Shown here in pieces: positions 33,237-41,504 of a stretch of DNA of 50,761 nt (position 1 is its first letter; each line of letters opens with the position of its first letter). The position numbers and the translations under genes are program-made. Source of the DNA: Chitinophaga pinensis (GTDB lineage: Bacteria; Bacteroidota; Bacteroidia; Chitinophagales; CAMDFR01); NCBI GenBank assembly GCA_945860705.1, contig CAMART010000022.1, positions 1 to 50,761 on the forward strand, in the 5' to 3' direction. The notes under the pieces were generated by a model. The model was not told where the DNA came from. It saw only the letters and a program-made list of their open reading frames with translations, and did not search any database.

Positions 33237-34400
33237 ATGCAAATACAAGAAGTAGTAAGCAAAAGCGATAAGCGGGAATTTATAGAAATGCCAGTGAGTA
33301 TATATAAAGGCAACAAAACTTATGTAAGACCTATAGATGCTGATATTGAAAATGTGTTTGACCCAACTAAAAACAAGTATTTTTCACATGGAGAATGTAT
33401 TCGATGGATATTATGGAATGATGAGCATACAAAAGTTATAGGACGGGTAGCAGCATTCATTAATCATCGCACCGTTAAAGAAGATTTGCCTACTGGAGGA
33501 ATGGGTTTTTTTGAATGTATAAATGATATAAAAGCAGCAACTTTACTTTTTGATACCTGCAAAGAGTGGCTAAGTAGCAAAGGAATGCAAGCCATGGATG
33601 GGCCAATCAATTTTGGCGAGCGAAATAACTGGTGGGGACTATTGGTAGATGGCTATGATGAACGACCTACCTATATGATGAACTATCATCCTCCATACTA
33701 TAAAACACTTTTTGAAACATATGGATTTCAGGTATACTTTTACCAATATTCATATGGACTAGTGGTTCAACAACCCAGACCTGAAAAGTATGAACGCCTC
33801 TGGAAAATCATCAAAACCAATAAAGATTATGAATTTACACATGCTAAAAAAAATAATCTAAAAAAATACGCTAATGACTTCCGAGAGATACTCAATCAGG
33901 CTTGGAAAAACCATGATGGGTTTAAAGAAATGACTGAAGAACAGGCTATGAAAATTATGAATGCCATGAAACCTATTATGGTAGAGCATTTATTACAATT
34001 TGCATACTATAAAGGCAGACCAATAGCCATGTATATAAGCATTCCAGAGCTCAATCAATACTTTCAACATGTAAATGGCAAACTCAATTGGATAGGTAAA
34101 CTTAAATATCTGTGGTACTCAAAAACTATGAAATACCAAAAATTTGTAGGTATAGTATATGGTGTGATACCAGAGTTTCAAGGCAAAGGACTTGAGGGAA
34201 TGATGGTGATGAATCTGCACGACTTAGTACATGATAAGGATTGGTGGCGAGATATAGAACTCACTTGGATAGGAGATTTCAATCCAAAAATGATGAATGT
34301 AGCACAAAACTTAGGGACAACAATCATAAAAACTCATGCTACTATGCGCTATCTTTTTGATAGAAATAGACCATATAAAAGATGCCCAATTATTCATTAG
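33237..34400 (+). CDS. conserved GNAT-like protein
   Basis: The 387-residue cytoplasmic protein looks like two GNAT-type acyltransferase folds. The N-terminal half contains 'VIGRVAAFINHR' and 'GGMGFFECIND', a pattern of strand plus acceptor loop, and the second half has 'GVIPEFQGKGLEGMMVMNL', which resembles the acetyl-CoA-binding Q/RxxGxG/A loop. Tryptophan- and tyrosine-rich stretches ('GERNNWWGLLVDGYDERP') are distinctive. I know similar proteins in Bacteroidota as uncharacterised N-acetyltransferase-like proteins; no substrate can be proposed. It is convergent with rpsT across a bidirectional terminator. Confidence 0.7.
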   Translation: MQIQEVVSKSDKREFIEMPVSIYKGNKTYVRPIDADIENVFDPTKNKYFSHGECIRWILWNDEHTKVIGRVAAFINHRTVKEDLPTGGMGFFECINDIKAATLLFDTCKEWLSSKGMQAMDGPINFGERNNWWGLLVDGYDERPTYMMNYHPPYYKTLFETYGFQVYFYQYSYGLVVQQPRPEKYERLWKIIKTNKDYEFTHAKKNNLKKYANDFREILNQAWKNHDGFKEMTEEQAMKIMNAMKPIMVEHLLQFAYYKGRPIAMYISIPELNQYFQHVNGKLNWIGKLKYLWYSKTMKYQKFVGIVYGVIPEFQGKGLEGMMVMNLHDLVHDKDWWRDIELTWIGDFNPKMMNVAQNLGTTIIKTHATMRYLFDRNRPYKRCPIIH

Positions 34401-34416
34401 AACAAATGCAAACATA

Positions 34417-34452
34417 AAAAATCCCCGACATGAAATCATATCGGGGATTTTT
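34417..34452. terminator. bidirectional intrinsic terminator
   Basis: AAAAATCCCCGA (34417-34428) and TCGGGGATTTTT (34441-34452) form a perfect 12 bp stem with a 12-base loop between the convergent GNAT-like gene and rpsT. Confidence 0.9.
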
Positions 34453-34474
34453 ATTATAACGAATAAACTAAATA

Positions 34475-34807
34475 CTATTTAGCTTTCTTAGTTGTTTTTT
34501 TAGCAGTAGTGCTTTTACCTTTAGTAGATTTTTTAGCTTTCTCTTCTTTCACTTCATTCATTTTAGCAACGAATTTAGTCAATTTAGATTTTAAATTACC
34601 TGCTTTATTTTTATGAATTTGGTTAGACTTAACCAATTTATCTATCATAGAAACTACTGATGGAAGTTGCTTAGAAGCTTCTCCTTGCTCTTTAGTTGCT
34701 CTTAGCGCTCTCAATGCATTACGCATTGTTTTTGCATGATATCTATTTCTCAATCTGCGTGTAGCAGTTTGTCTTATTCTTTTCTTTGCCGACTTGTGAT
34801 GTGCCAT
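34475..34807 (-). CDS. rpsT: 30S ribosomal protein S20 with extended tail
   Basis: The N-terminal roughly 86 residues are a standard S20 ('[20 protein letters not shown]', '[12 protein letters not shown]'), an rRNA-binding helical bundle of the 30S subunit. The protein is 110 residues because of a Lys/Thr/Ser/Ala-rich tail ('[20 protein letters not shown]') that most S20 proteins lack. It is monocistronic with a strong promoter and terminator. Confidence 0.95.
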   Translation of the reverse strand: MAHHKSAKKRIRQTATRRLRNRYHAKTMRNALRALRATKEQGEASKQLPSVVSMIDKLVKSNQIHKNKAGNLKSKLTKFVAKMNEVKEEKAKKSTKGKSTTAKKTTKKAK

Positions 34808-34840
34808 TACTTAAATCTATATGTTTTTTAAAAAGGATTG

Positions 34841-34872
34841 CAAAGATAATTACATTTTTGCTTGTTTGCAAA
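34841..34872 (-). promoter_or_regulatory. rpsT promoter (TTTG-N20-TATCTTTG)
   Basis: On the minus strand TTTG (34872-34869) and TATCTTTG (34848-34841) are separated by 20 bp, an excellent match to the Bacteroidota consensus, 33 bp before the ATG. Confidence 0.7.
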
Positions 34873-34935
34873 TAATATCTAAAACCTTTGTAAAAATAAT
34901 GATAAAATCATCTTACTTTTCAGCTAAAATTGCCC

Positions 34936-34943
34936 TAAATTTG
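34936..34943 (+). promoter_or_regulatory. -7 element (TAAATTTG) for sucA
   Basis: Perfect TAnnTTTG match 26 bp before the sucA ATG. The -33 position is T-rich without a clean TTG. Confidence 0.5.
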
Positions 34944-34969
34944 CAAACAATTTCAAACTAAGTTCTCTT

Positions 34970-37681
34970 ATGGATAAATTTTCGTATATCTCTAATGCAC
35001 ACCCCGACTATATAGAAAACCTATATAACGACTTTAAAAAAGACCCTAAAAATGTAGATGAAGAATTTAAAAAATTCTTTGAAGGTTTTGAATTTGCCTC
35101 TACTAATTTTAATGGAAAACTAAAAGACGGTGGAGCTTCCGTAGATGAACTAAAGGTACTCAATCTAATTGTAGCGTATAGAAATAGGGGACATCTTATA
35201 GCTAATACCAATCCGCTAAAACCTCGTAAAGATAGACATGCCAATCTAGATTTAAGTTATTTTGGACTAAGCGAAAAAGACCTTGATAGAAAATTTCATG
35301 CAGGTGAAGAGGTAGGTATAGGCGTAGTGACACTCCGAGAAATAATAGATACTTTGCAAAAAAGATATTGCAAAACTATGGGCTTTGAGTTTAACTATGT
35401 GCGTGACGTAGAAGAATGGAAATGGCTAAGAAGTAAAATAGAAGTAAATCCGAATGTAGTACAATTTAGTATAGAAAAGAAAACTCAAATACTCCGTAAA
35501 CTCAATCAAGCAGTAGTTTTTGAGCAGTTTTTGGGTAAAAAATTTATTGGTGAAAAAAGATTTTCTATAGAAGGTGGTGAAGCTACCATCCCTGCCTTAC
35601 ATTATATAATCAATGCAGCATGCGACAATAAAGCCGAAGAAGTAGTGATAGGTATGGCGCATAGAGGTAGACTCAATGTACTTAGCAATATCATGGGCAA
35701 AACCTATGAGCAAATATTCAGTGAATTTCAAGGAAATGAACCTGCAGATAAATCTACTATGGGTGATGGTGATGTAAAATATCACTTAGGTTTTTCATCT
35801 AACTATAAAACGGATTCTGGAAAAGATGTATATGTAAATCTAACTCCAAACCCATCGCACCTTGAGGCTGTAGACCCTATCATGCTTGGCTATACAAGAG
35901 CACAAGCAGATTCTATTCATGATTCTAACTATGACAAAATACTTCCGCTCATGATACATGGCGATGCGGCAGTGGCAGGACAAGGAATAGTATATGAAGT
36001 AATTCAAATGGCCAATCTTAAAGGCTACAGAACTGGTGGTACTATTCATTTTGTAGTCAATAACCAAATAGGTTTCACTACAGATTTTGATGATGCTCGT
36101 TCATCTGACTATTGCACCTCTATTGCAGCTACTATTCAAGCACCCGTGGTGCATGTAAACGGAGATGATATAGAAGCTGTAGTTTTTGCAGCAGAAATGG
36201 CAGCAGAATATCGTCAAAAATTTCATAAAGATATTTTTATAGATTTAGTTTGTTATAGAAAACATGGACACAACGAAAGTGATGACCCTAAGTTTACACA
36301 ACCTAGTTTATACAAATTGATTTCTGCTCACGAAAATCCTCGTGACTTATATTCTGCAAAACTTGCTTCAACAGGTGAAGTAGGAGCAGATATTGCAAAA
36401 AAACTAGATGAAGAATTTTGGTCAGAACTTCAAAAAAGATTAGACATGGTAAAAGAAAAATCTTTACCATATGTACCACAACCTCTAAAACTAGAATGGC
36501 AAAAACTTAAAAAAGCTACCCAAGCAGATTTTGAAACTTCACCAAAAACTGCTATTGACAAAAAAACTGCAAAAACAATCATAGATGGACTTTGCAAAGT
36601 TCCAGAAGGATTTACACCACTCAAAAAAGTAGACTCTTATCTAAAAGATAGAAGAATACTCATGCAAGAAAATAAATCAGTTGATTGGGCAGCTGCAGAG
36701 CTTATGGCTTATGGCTCTTTATTGCTTGATGGTGTTGGTATCCGTTTGAGTGGAGAAGATGTGAAACGTGGTACTTTCTCCCATAGACATGCCTGCATAT
36801 TCGATGAAAATACGAATGCAGAATATAATAGACTATCTCAACTTAGCGATAAACAAGCTACATTCAATATATATAATTCACACTTATCCGAATATGGCGT
36901 TTTAGGTTTTGATTATGGATACTCACTGAGCAATCCTCATGCACAAGTAATCTGGGAAGCACAGTTTGGTGATTTTGCAAATACTTGTCAAGTGATCATC
37001 GATCAATTTATAGCTAGTGCAGAAAGCAAATGGAATAGAATGAGTGGATTGGTGATGTTACTTCCGCACGGATACGAAGGACAAGGCCCTGAGCACTCTA
37101 GTGCAAGACTAGAGAGATACCTCCAACTTTGTGCAGAGCTCAATATGGTAGTCGTAAATATCACCTCTCCTGCAAATTTCTTCCATGCTATACGTCGTCA
37201 ACAAGCTTGGAATTTTAGAAAGCCACTTGTGGTGATGAGTCCTAAATCATTGCTTAGAGGAGTGCAAGACCCGATAGAAAAATTATTTGAAGGTGGCTTT
37301 AAAGAAATAATAGATGATGAAAATATCACTGGTAAAAAAGTAAGAAAAGTGATTTTGTGTAGTGGTAGGCTGTATGTAGATTTGCTCAAAAAACAAACGG
37401 ATGAAAAAATAAATGATGTAGCTATAGTGCGACTAGAACAGCTCTATCCACTAGCATACGGACAGATAGATGCCATCATGAACAAATACAAAGGTGCATC
37501 ATTTGTGTGGGTACAAGAAGAGCCAGCTAATATGGGTGCGCTAATGCATATCATGTGTGAGCTAGGCACAAAATATTCTCTCAGCTATGTAAGCAGAAAA
37601 GCAAGTGCGTCTCCAGCTACAGGATTTAAACAACAACACAAAGATGAATTATATGATATTTTAAATAAAGCGTTTAGTTAA
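34970..37681 (+). CDS. sucA: 2-oxoglutarate dehydrogenase E1 component
   Basis: The 903-residue thiamine-diphosphate enzyme decarboxylates 2-oxoglutarate in the TCA cycle and passes the succinyl group to the E2 lipoyl arm. It has the short N-terminal E2-docking segment ('YIENLYNDFKKDPKNVDEEF'), the substrate-site block 'GMAHRGRLNVL', the thiamine-diphosphate/metal motif 'HGDAAVAGQG...NNQIGFT', and the C-terminal pyrimidine-domain 'LPHGYEGQGPEHSSARLERY'. Length is typical. The E2 gene sucB follows, but 607 bp away because an IVS-type gene with its own flanking repeats sits between. Confidence 0.97.
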   Translation: MDKFSYISNAHPDYIENLYNDFKKDPKNVDEEFKKFFEGFEFASTNFNGKLKDGGASVDELKVLNLIVAYRNRGHLIANTNPLKPRKDRHANLDLSYFGLSEKDLDRKFHAGEEVGIGVVTLREIIDTLQKRYCKTMGFEFNYVRDVEEWKWLRSKIEVNPNVVQFSIEKKTQILRKLNQAVVFEQFLGKKFIGEKRFSIEGGEATIPALHYIINAACDNKAEEVVIGMAHRGRLNVLSNIMGKTYEQIFSEFQGNEPADKSTMGDGDVKYHLGFSSNYKTDSGKDVYVNLTPNPSHLEAVDPIMLGYTRAQADSIHDSNYDKILPLMIHGDAAVAGQGIVYEVIQMANLKGYRTGGTIHFVVNNQIGFTTDFDDARSSDYCTSIAATIQAPVVHVNGDDIEAVVFAAEMAAEYRQKFHKDIFIDLVCYRKHGHNESDDPKFTQPSLYKLISAHENPRDLYSAKLASTGEVGADIAKKLDEEFWSELQKRLDMVKEKSLPYVPQPLKLEWQKLKKATQADFETSPKTAIDKKTAKTIIDGLCKVPEGFTPLKKVDSYLKDRRILMQENKSVDWAAAELMAYGSLLLDGVGIRLSGEDVKRGTFSHRHACIFDENTNAEYNRLSQLSDKQATFNIYNSHLSEYGVLGFDYGYSLSNPHAQVIWEAQFGDFANTCQVIIDQFIASAESKWNRMSGLVMLLPHGYEGQGPEHSSARLERYLQLCAELNMVVVNITSPANFFHAIRRQQAWNFRKPLVVMSPKSLLRGVQDPIEKLFEGGFKEIIDDENITGKKVRKVILCSGRLYVDLLKKQTDEKINDVAIVRLEQLYPLAYGQIDAIMNKYKGASFVWVQEEPANMGALMHIMCELGTKYSLSYVSRKASASPATGFKQQHKDELYDILNKAFS

Positions 37682-37687
37682 AGTAAT

Positions 37688-38282
37688 GTTGAGTTTTGAG
37701 TTTTGAGTTTTGAATGTTGAATAGAAAACAATTCTGAATCTTTGAATTTTGAATTTTGAGTAAAATAGTTGTTTTGATTATAGAAAATAGAAAATTTAAA
37801 TACTCTTTAATAAATAGATAAAAGATGGCAAAAGAGAATATTATTAGAAATAAAGCATTTGATTTTTCTTTACAAATTATAGAACTTTATAAAATACATA
37901 TTCAAAATAAAGAATTTATAATTAGCAAACAACTTTTAAGAAGTGCAACAAGTATTGGAGCAAATATAGAAGAGGCAACTGGAGGAATAACAAGAAAAGA
38001 ATTTATATATAAATTATCATTATCACTAAAAGAAGCTAAAGAAACAAAATATTGGTTAATGTTATTAGACAAAAGTAAATTAGTAGATTATGATTATAGT
38101 GTTTGTTTAAATAATTTGGAAGAGATATTAAAAATTTTAACATCAATAATAAAGACAGCGCAAGAAAAAAATATTCAAAATTCATAAAAACACAAAGAAA
38201 TTAAACTATAGAAATAAATAAAACTTAATTACAAATTAGATTATTAAACTATTCAAAATTCATAATTCAAAAATTCAAAATT
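37688..38282. mobile_element. putative IVS-type element between sucA and sucB
   Basis: A 595 bp segment is bounded by arrays of a 7-base unit in opposite orientation. On the left are three GAGTTTT-type units (37688-37722) and TTTGAATTTTGAATTTTGA (37741-37759); on the right is TTCAAAAATTCAAAATT (38266-38282). The 14-mer ATTCAAAATTCATA also occurs twice (38173-38186, 38251-38264). It fills the whole sucA-sucB gap apart from 6 bp on each side, and its only gene is the four-helix-bundle protein. Confidence 0.5.
37825..38187 (+). CDS. four-helix-bundle protein (23S rRNA IVS / Avd-like)
   Basis: The 120-residue protein matches the four-helix-bundle family first described as proteins encoded by intervening sequences within bacterial 23S rRNA genes and related to the Avd accessory proteins of diversity-generating retroelements. 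Signature blocks are 'NKAFDFSLQIIELYK', 'QLLRSATSIGANIEEA' and 'YKLSLSLKEAKETKYWL'. Such proteins form basic oligomers that bind nucleic acid, but a cellular role is not established. Codon use is more TTA/ATT-rich than in sucA or sucB, consistent with arrival from elsewhere. Its last codons overlap one copy of a repeat found again downstream. Confidence 0.85.
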   Translation: MAKENIIRNKAFDFSLQIIELYKIHIQNKEFIISKQLLRSATSIGANIEEATGGITRKEFIYKLSLSLKEAKETKYWLMLLDKSKLVDYDYSVCLNNLEEILKILTSIIKTAQEKNIQNS

Positions 38283-38288
38283 AAATAT

Positions 38289-39542
38289 ATGTTAAATGTA
38301 GTTATACCGAATGTTGCCGAATCGATCACAGAAGTGACACTATCAAAGTGGTTAGTAAAATCAGGTGATTATGTAAAAATGGATCAAGCAATCTGTGAAA
38401 TAGAAACAGAAAAAGCTGGTCAAGAGTTATTTGCTGAAAAAGCTGGAACCATAGAGCTCATAGCTGGTGAAGGCGACGATATAAAAGTAGGCGAACTCAT
38501 AGCAAAAATAGATACGGATGCAAAAGCACCAGCAGTGACAGAAAGTGCTCCAGCTCCTGTAGCAGAGAAAAAAGCAAGTCCTGCTCCTGTTGCAACTGCT
38601 CCTGTAGTAGAAGAAACAAAAAGCTATGCAAGTGGAGTACCAAGTCCTGCATCAGCTAAAATCATAGCAGAGAATAATCTAGACCCATCAAAAATAAAAG
38701 GCACTGGTGCAAAAGGCAGAATCACTAAGGCCGATGTACTAGATGCTGTAGCAAACGGAACTGCACACATGAGTGGCGGTATCAAAACTCAATTGGCGGA
38801 GATGAATGCCTATAGCCGAGGAGAAAACAAAGAGAAAATGAGCCGTATGCGTAAAACTATTTCTGAAAGATTGGTTTTTGCAAAAAACAGCACAGCGATG
38901 CTTACTACTTTTAATGAAGTAGACTGCTCTGCTATGATGGCTCTTCGTACAAAATATGCAGATAAATTTAAAGAAAAACATGGTATAGGACTTGGATTCA
39001 TGTCGTTCTTTACCAAAGCATGTGCATTGGCATTGATGAAGTTTCCTGCTGTAAATGCTTATATAGAAGATGAAAGCTTGGTATATCATGACTATGCTGA
39101 TATTTCTATCGCAGTGAGCACACCAAAAGGACTTGTAGTACCTGTGATAAGAAATGCTGAAAGCCTTACTATGGCTGGCATAGAAAAAACTGTAAAAGAA
39201 TTAGCTCTCAAAGGTCGTGATGGAAAACTCACTATGGAAGATATGACTGGTGGTACTTTCACTATCACTAATGGTGGTGTATTTGGTTCACTGATGAGTA
39301 CGCCTATCATCAATGCACCGCAGAGTGCAATACTCGGTATGCACAAGATAGAAGATAGAGCTATGGTAGTAAACGGACAAATAGTAGCTCGACCTATGAT
39401 GTACTTGGCACTAAGTTATGACCACAGAATTATCGATGGTAAAGAGTCTGTTTCATTTTTAGTAATGGTAAAAGACTTACTAGAAAATCCTCATAAACTA
39501 TTATTGGGTGAAGATCCTATCGAGTTATTATTACAAGTATAA
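38289..39542 (+). CDS. sucB: 2-oxoglutarate dehydrogenase E2, dihydrolipoyl succinyltransferase
   Basis: The 417-residue protein has one N-terminal lipoyl domain with the modified lysine K42 in 'IETEKAGQE', an Ala/Pro-rich linker (about 80-115), a peripheral subunit-binding domain ('[20 protein letters not shown]', about 118-150) and the catalytic acyltransferase domain ending '[17 protein letters not shown]' with the active-site histidine. This is the standard SucB layout. It forms the core of the complex with SucA; the E3 lipoamide dehydrogenase is not in the window. A terminator follows. Confidence 0.96.
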   Translation: MLNVVIPNVAESITEVTLSKWLVKSGDYVKMDQAICEIETEKAGQELFAEKAGTIELIAGEGDDIKVGELIAKIDTDAKAPAVTESAPAPVAEKKASPAPVATAPVVEETKSYASGVPSPASAKIIAENNLDPSKIKGTGAKGRITKADVLDAVANGTAHMSGGIKTQLAEMNAYSRGENKEKMSRMRKTISERLVFAKNSTAMLTTFNEVDCSAMMALRTKYADKFKEKHGIGLGFMSFFTKACALALMKFPAVNAYIEDESLVYHDYADISIAVSTPKGLVVPVIRNAESLTMAGIEKTVKELALKGRDGKLTMEDMTGGTFTITNGGVFGSLMSTPIINAPQSAILGMHKIEDRAMVVNGQIVARPMMYLALSYDHRIIDGKESVSFLVMVKDLLENPHKLLLGEDPIELLLQV

Positions 39543-39569
39543 ACTTTAATAAAAATATAATTTATTATG

Positions 39570-39602
39570 AATCCGATATAGTTAAACTGTGTCAGATTTT
39601 TT
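39570..39602 (+). terminator. sucB intrinsic terminator
   Basis: A stem of up to 14 pairs (39570-39583 with 39585-39598, including two G-U pairs and one mismatch; practical loop about 7 bases) is followed by six T. Confidence 0.65.
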
Positions 39603-39724
39603 ATTTATTAGTTATGATTAATATAACATAAATTAAATTCTGAATTACTAATAAAAATAATGTATCCTTTCCCTCGTTCATAATATTATTTGTTTTTTAT
39701 CTTGCTTATGTTGAAATTTGTAGG

Positions 39725-40753
39725 ATGAATGAACACTTGAATGCAGACAAAAGCAGATTGAATAAAGAAGATAGCGAAATAGACAGAGCGCTTCGTCCCA
39801 AGAAGATACGAGATTTTCAAGGGCAAGCTCATATCATCGAAAATCTAGAAGTGTTCATAGGTGCCGCTAAGCAACGAGGCGATGCACTCGACCACGTACT
39901 ATTGCATGGCCCTCCAGGTTTGGGCAAAACTACTTTGTCAAATATTATCTCTAATGAACTTGGCACAGGTATCAAGCTCACCTCTGGTCCAGTATTAGAA
40001 AAACCCGCAGACCTAGCAGGACTGCTTACCAATCTTGAAGAAGGCGATGTACTTTTTATAGATGAGATACATAGACTCAGCCCAGTGATAGAAGAATATT
40101 TGTATAGCGCTATGGAAGACTATCGTATCGACATCATGATAGATAGTGGCCCCAGCGCACGAACTGTGCAGATAGATCTAAATCCTTTCACATTGATTGG
40201 TGCTACTACTCGTAGTGGTTTATTGACATCTCCATTGCGTTCTCGATTTGGTATCACACTGCGTATGGAATACTACGATGCCAAAACACTCTGTGGCATC
40301 ATACAACGAAGTGCTAACATACTAGAAGTACCTATACACGAAGCAGCAGCATACGAAATCAGTAGAAGAAGTAGAGGCACACCTCGTATTGCCAATTTAT
40401 TATTGCGTAGAGTGCGCGATTTTGCTCAGATAAAAGGCGATGGCACCATAGATGTTGAGATTGCAAAATTTTCGCTAAAAGCATTGAATGTAGATGAAAA
40501 TGGTCTAGACGAAATGGACAATAGAATACTGATGGCTATCATAGAAAAATTTTCTGGAGGACCTGTAGGTATCACTACCATAGCTACTGCTGTAGGCGAA
40601 GAGCCCGGTACTATAGAAGAAGTATATGAACCATTTTTGATACAAGAAGGTTATCTAAAACGCACACCTAGAGGAAGAGAAGCTACTTCACTTGCATACA
40701 AACATATTGGCAAAATACCACCAGCAGAAGCAGGTACGCTATTTGGAGGATAG
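39725..40753 (+). CDS. ruvB: Holliday junction branch-migration helicase RuvB
   Basis: The 342-residue AAA+ motor drives branch migration of Holliday junctions with RuvA. Walker A 'GPPGLGKT' lies at 62-69, Walker B '[11 protein letters not shown]' follows, sensor 1 is in '[10 protein letters not shown]' and the arginine finger region in 'PLRSRFGI'; the C-terminal winged helix ends 'RTPRGREAT'. Length and motifs are canonical. ruvA and ruvC are not adjacent. Its last 15 bp overlap the 3' end of the convergent DUF2490-like gene. Confidence 0.97.
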   Translation: MNEHLNADKSRLNKEDSEIDRALRPKKIRDFQGQAHIIENLEVFIGAAKQRGDALDHVLLHGPPGLGKTTLSNIISNELGTGIKLTSGPVLEKPADLAGLLTNLEEGDVLFIDEIHRLSPVIEEYLYSAMEDYRIDIMIDSGPSARTVQIDLNPFTLIGATTRSGLLTSPLRSRFGITLRMEYYDAKTLCGIIQRSANILEVPIHEAAAYEISRRSRGTPRIANLLLRRVRDFAQIKGDGTIDVEIAKFSLKALNVDENGLDEMDNRILMAIIEKFSGGPVGITTIATAVGEEPGTIEEVYEPFLIQEGYLKRTPRGREATSLAYKHIGKIPPAEAGTLFGG

Positions 40754-41497
40754 TTTATTTTTATGCACTTGTATTTTATGAAATACTGCAACACGTATGA
40801 TATCTCTGTTATAAAAATCTAAGCCAGATGGTCTTTGTTGATACCAATTCATATAACCCGCCTCAACTGCTAAATTTGGTAATACATCGACATTCAATCC
40901 TACAAAAATTCGATTATGATCAAAGATATTTTTAGTAATACTTTCACCTGTATTTACAAACACTTCATCAAATATTTTAAGTTTTAAAAACTGATTATTG
41001 GCGATTTTAACTAAAGGAATAGTAAATTGAGCTTGATATCTAAATCTATAATTCCCAAATGCATATCCATCTTCTAACTGATTATTCGCTTTGTTTACTT
41101 CATGAAAATAACGAAGTTCAAAACGAAATCTATTCTCCCAAGTAAAATACTTAAACTTTTTTTTATAATTTATTTCAGCATGAGGTCTCAATTCAGGCAC
41201 CGTAAACTTATCCTTATTAAAAGGATCATTTCTATCTTGTAATAGATAACAAAATCCTAATGCCACATCAAATCCATTAAATATTGTCCTATGCAAATGA
41301 GTTCTTAATAATAATTGATGTTGAGATGTAGGATTAATAAAAAATCTTTCTTGAACTTCTGTTATCAAAAACCATTTTTTATTAAACTCAATAGTATTTA
41401 CATATACATACCAACCTAATTTTTGATTGGTTATATTTTTTTGAGCAAACACATTACTACAATAAAAAACTACAAATAGAAATAATATTTTTTTCAT
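40739..41497 (-). CDS. DUF2490-like outer-membrane protein
   Basis: The 252-residue product has a signal peptide (about 1-18, 'NVFAQ') and a run of amphipathic beta strands ('[27 protein letters not shown]', abbreviated here as '[15 protein letters not shown]') ending in a strand-like C-terminus. This matches the DUF2490 family of small predicted outer-membrane barrels of unknown role. It begins 7 bp after the M1 peptidase-barrel gene and is probably translated from the same message. It overlaps the 3' end of ruvB by 15 bp. Confidence 0.75.
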   Translation of the reverse strand: MKKILFLFVVFYCSNVFAQKNITNQKLGWYVYVNTIEFNKKWFLITEVQERFFINPTSQHQLLLRTHLHRTIFNGFDVALGFCYLLQDRNDPFNKDKFTVPELRPHAEINYKKKFKYFTWENRFRFELRYFHEVNKANNQLEDGYAFGNYRFRYQAQFTIPLVKIANNQFLKLKIFDEVFVNTGESITKNIFDHNRIFVGLNVDVLPNLAVEAGYMNWYQQRPSGLDFYNRDIIRVAVFHKIQVHKNKLSSK

Positions 41498-41504
41498 GTA
41501 TTTT

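Noticed and set aside
37688-38282. CRISPR-like array from repeated GAATTTTG units
   Set aside because: Units are 7 bases long without unique spacers, and no cas genes are present.
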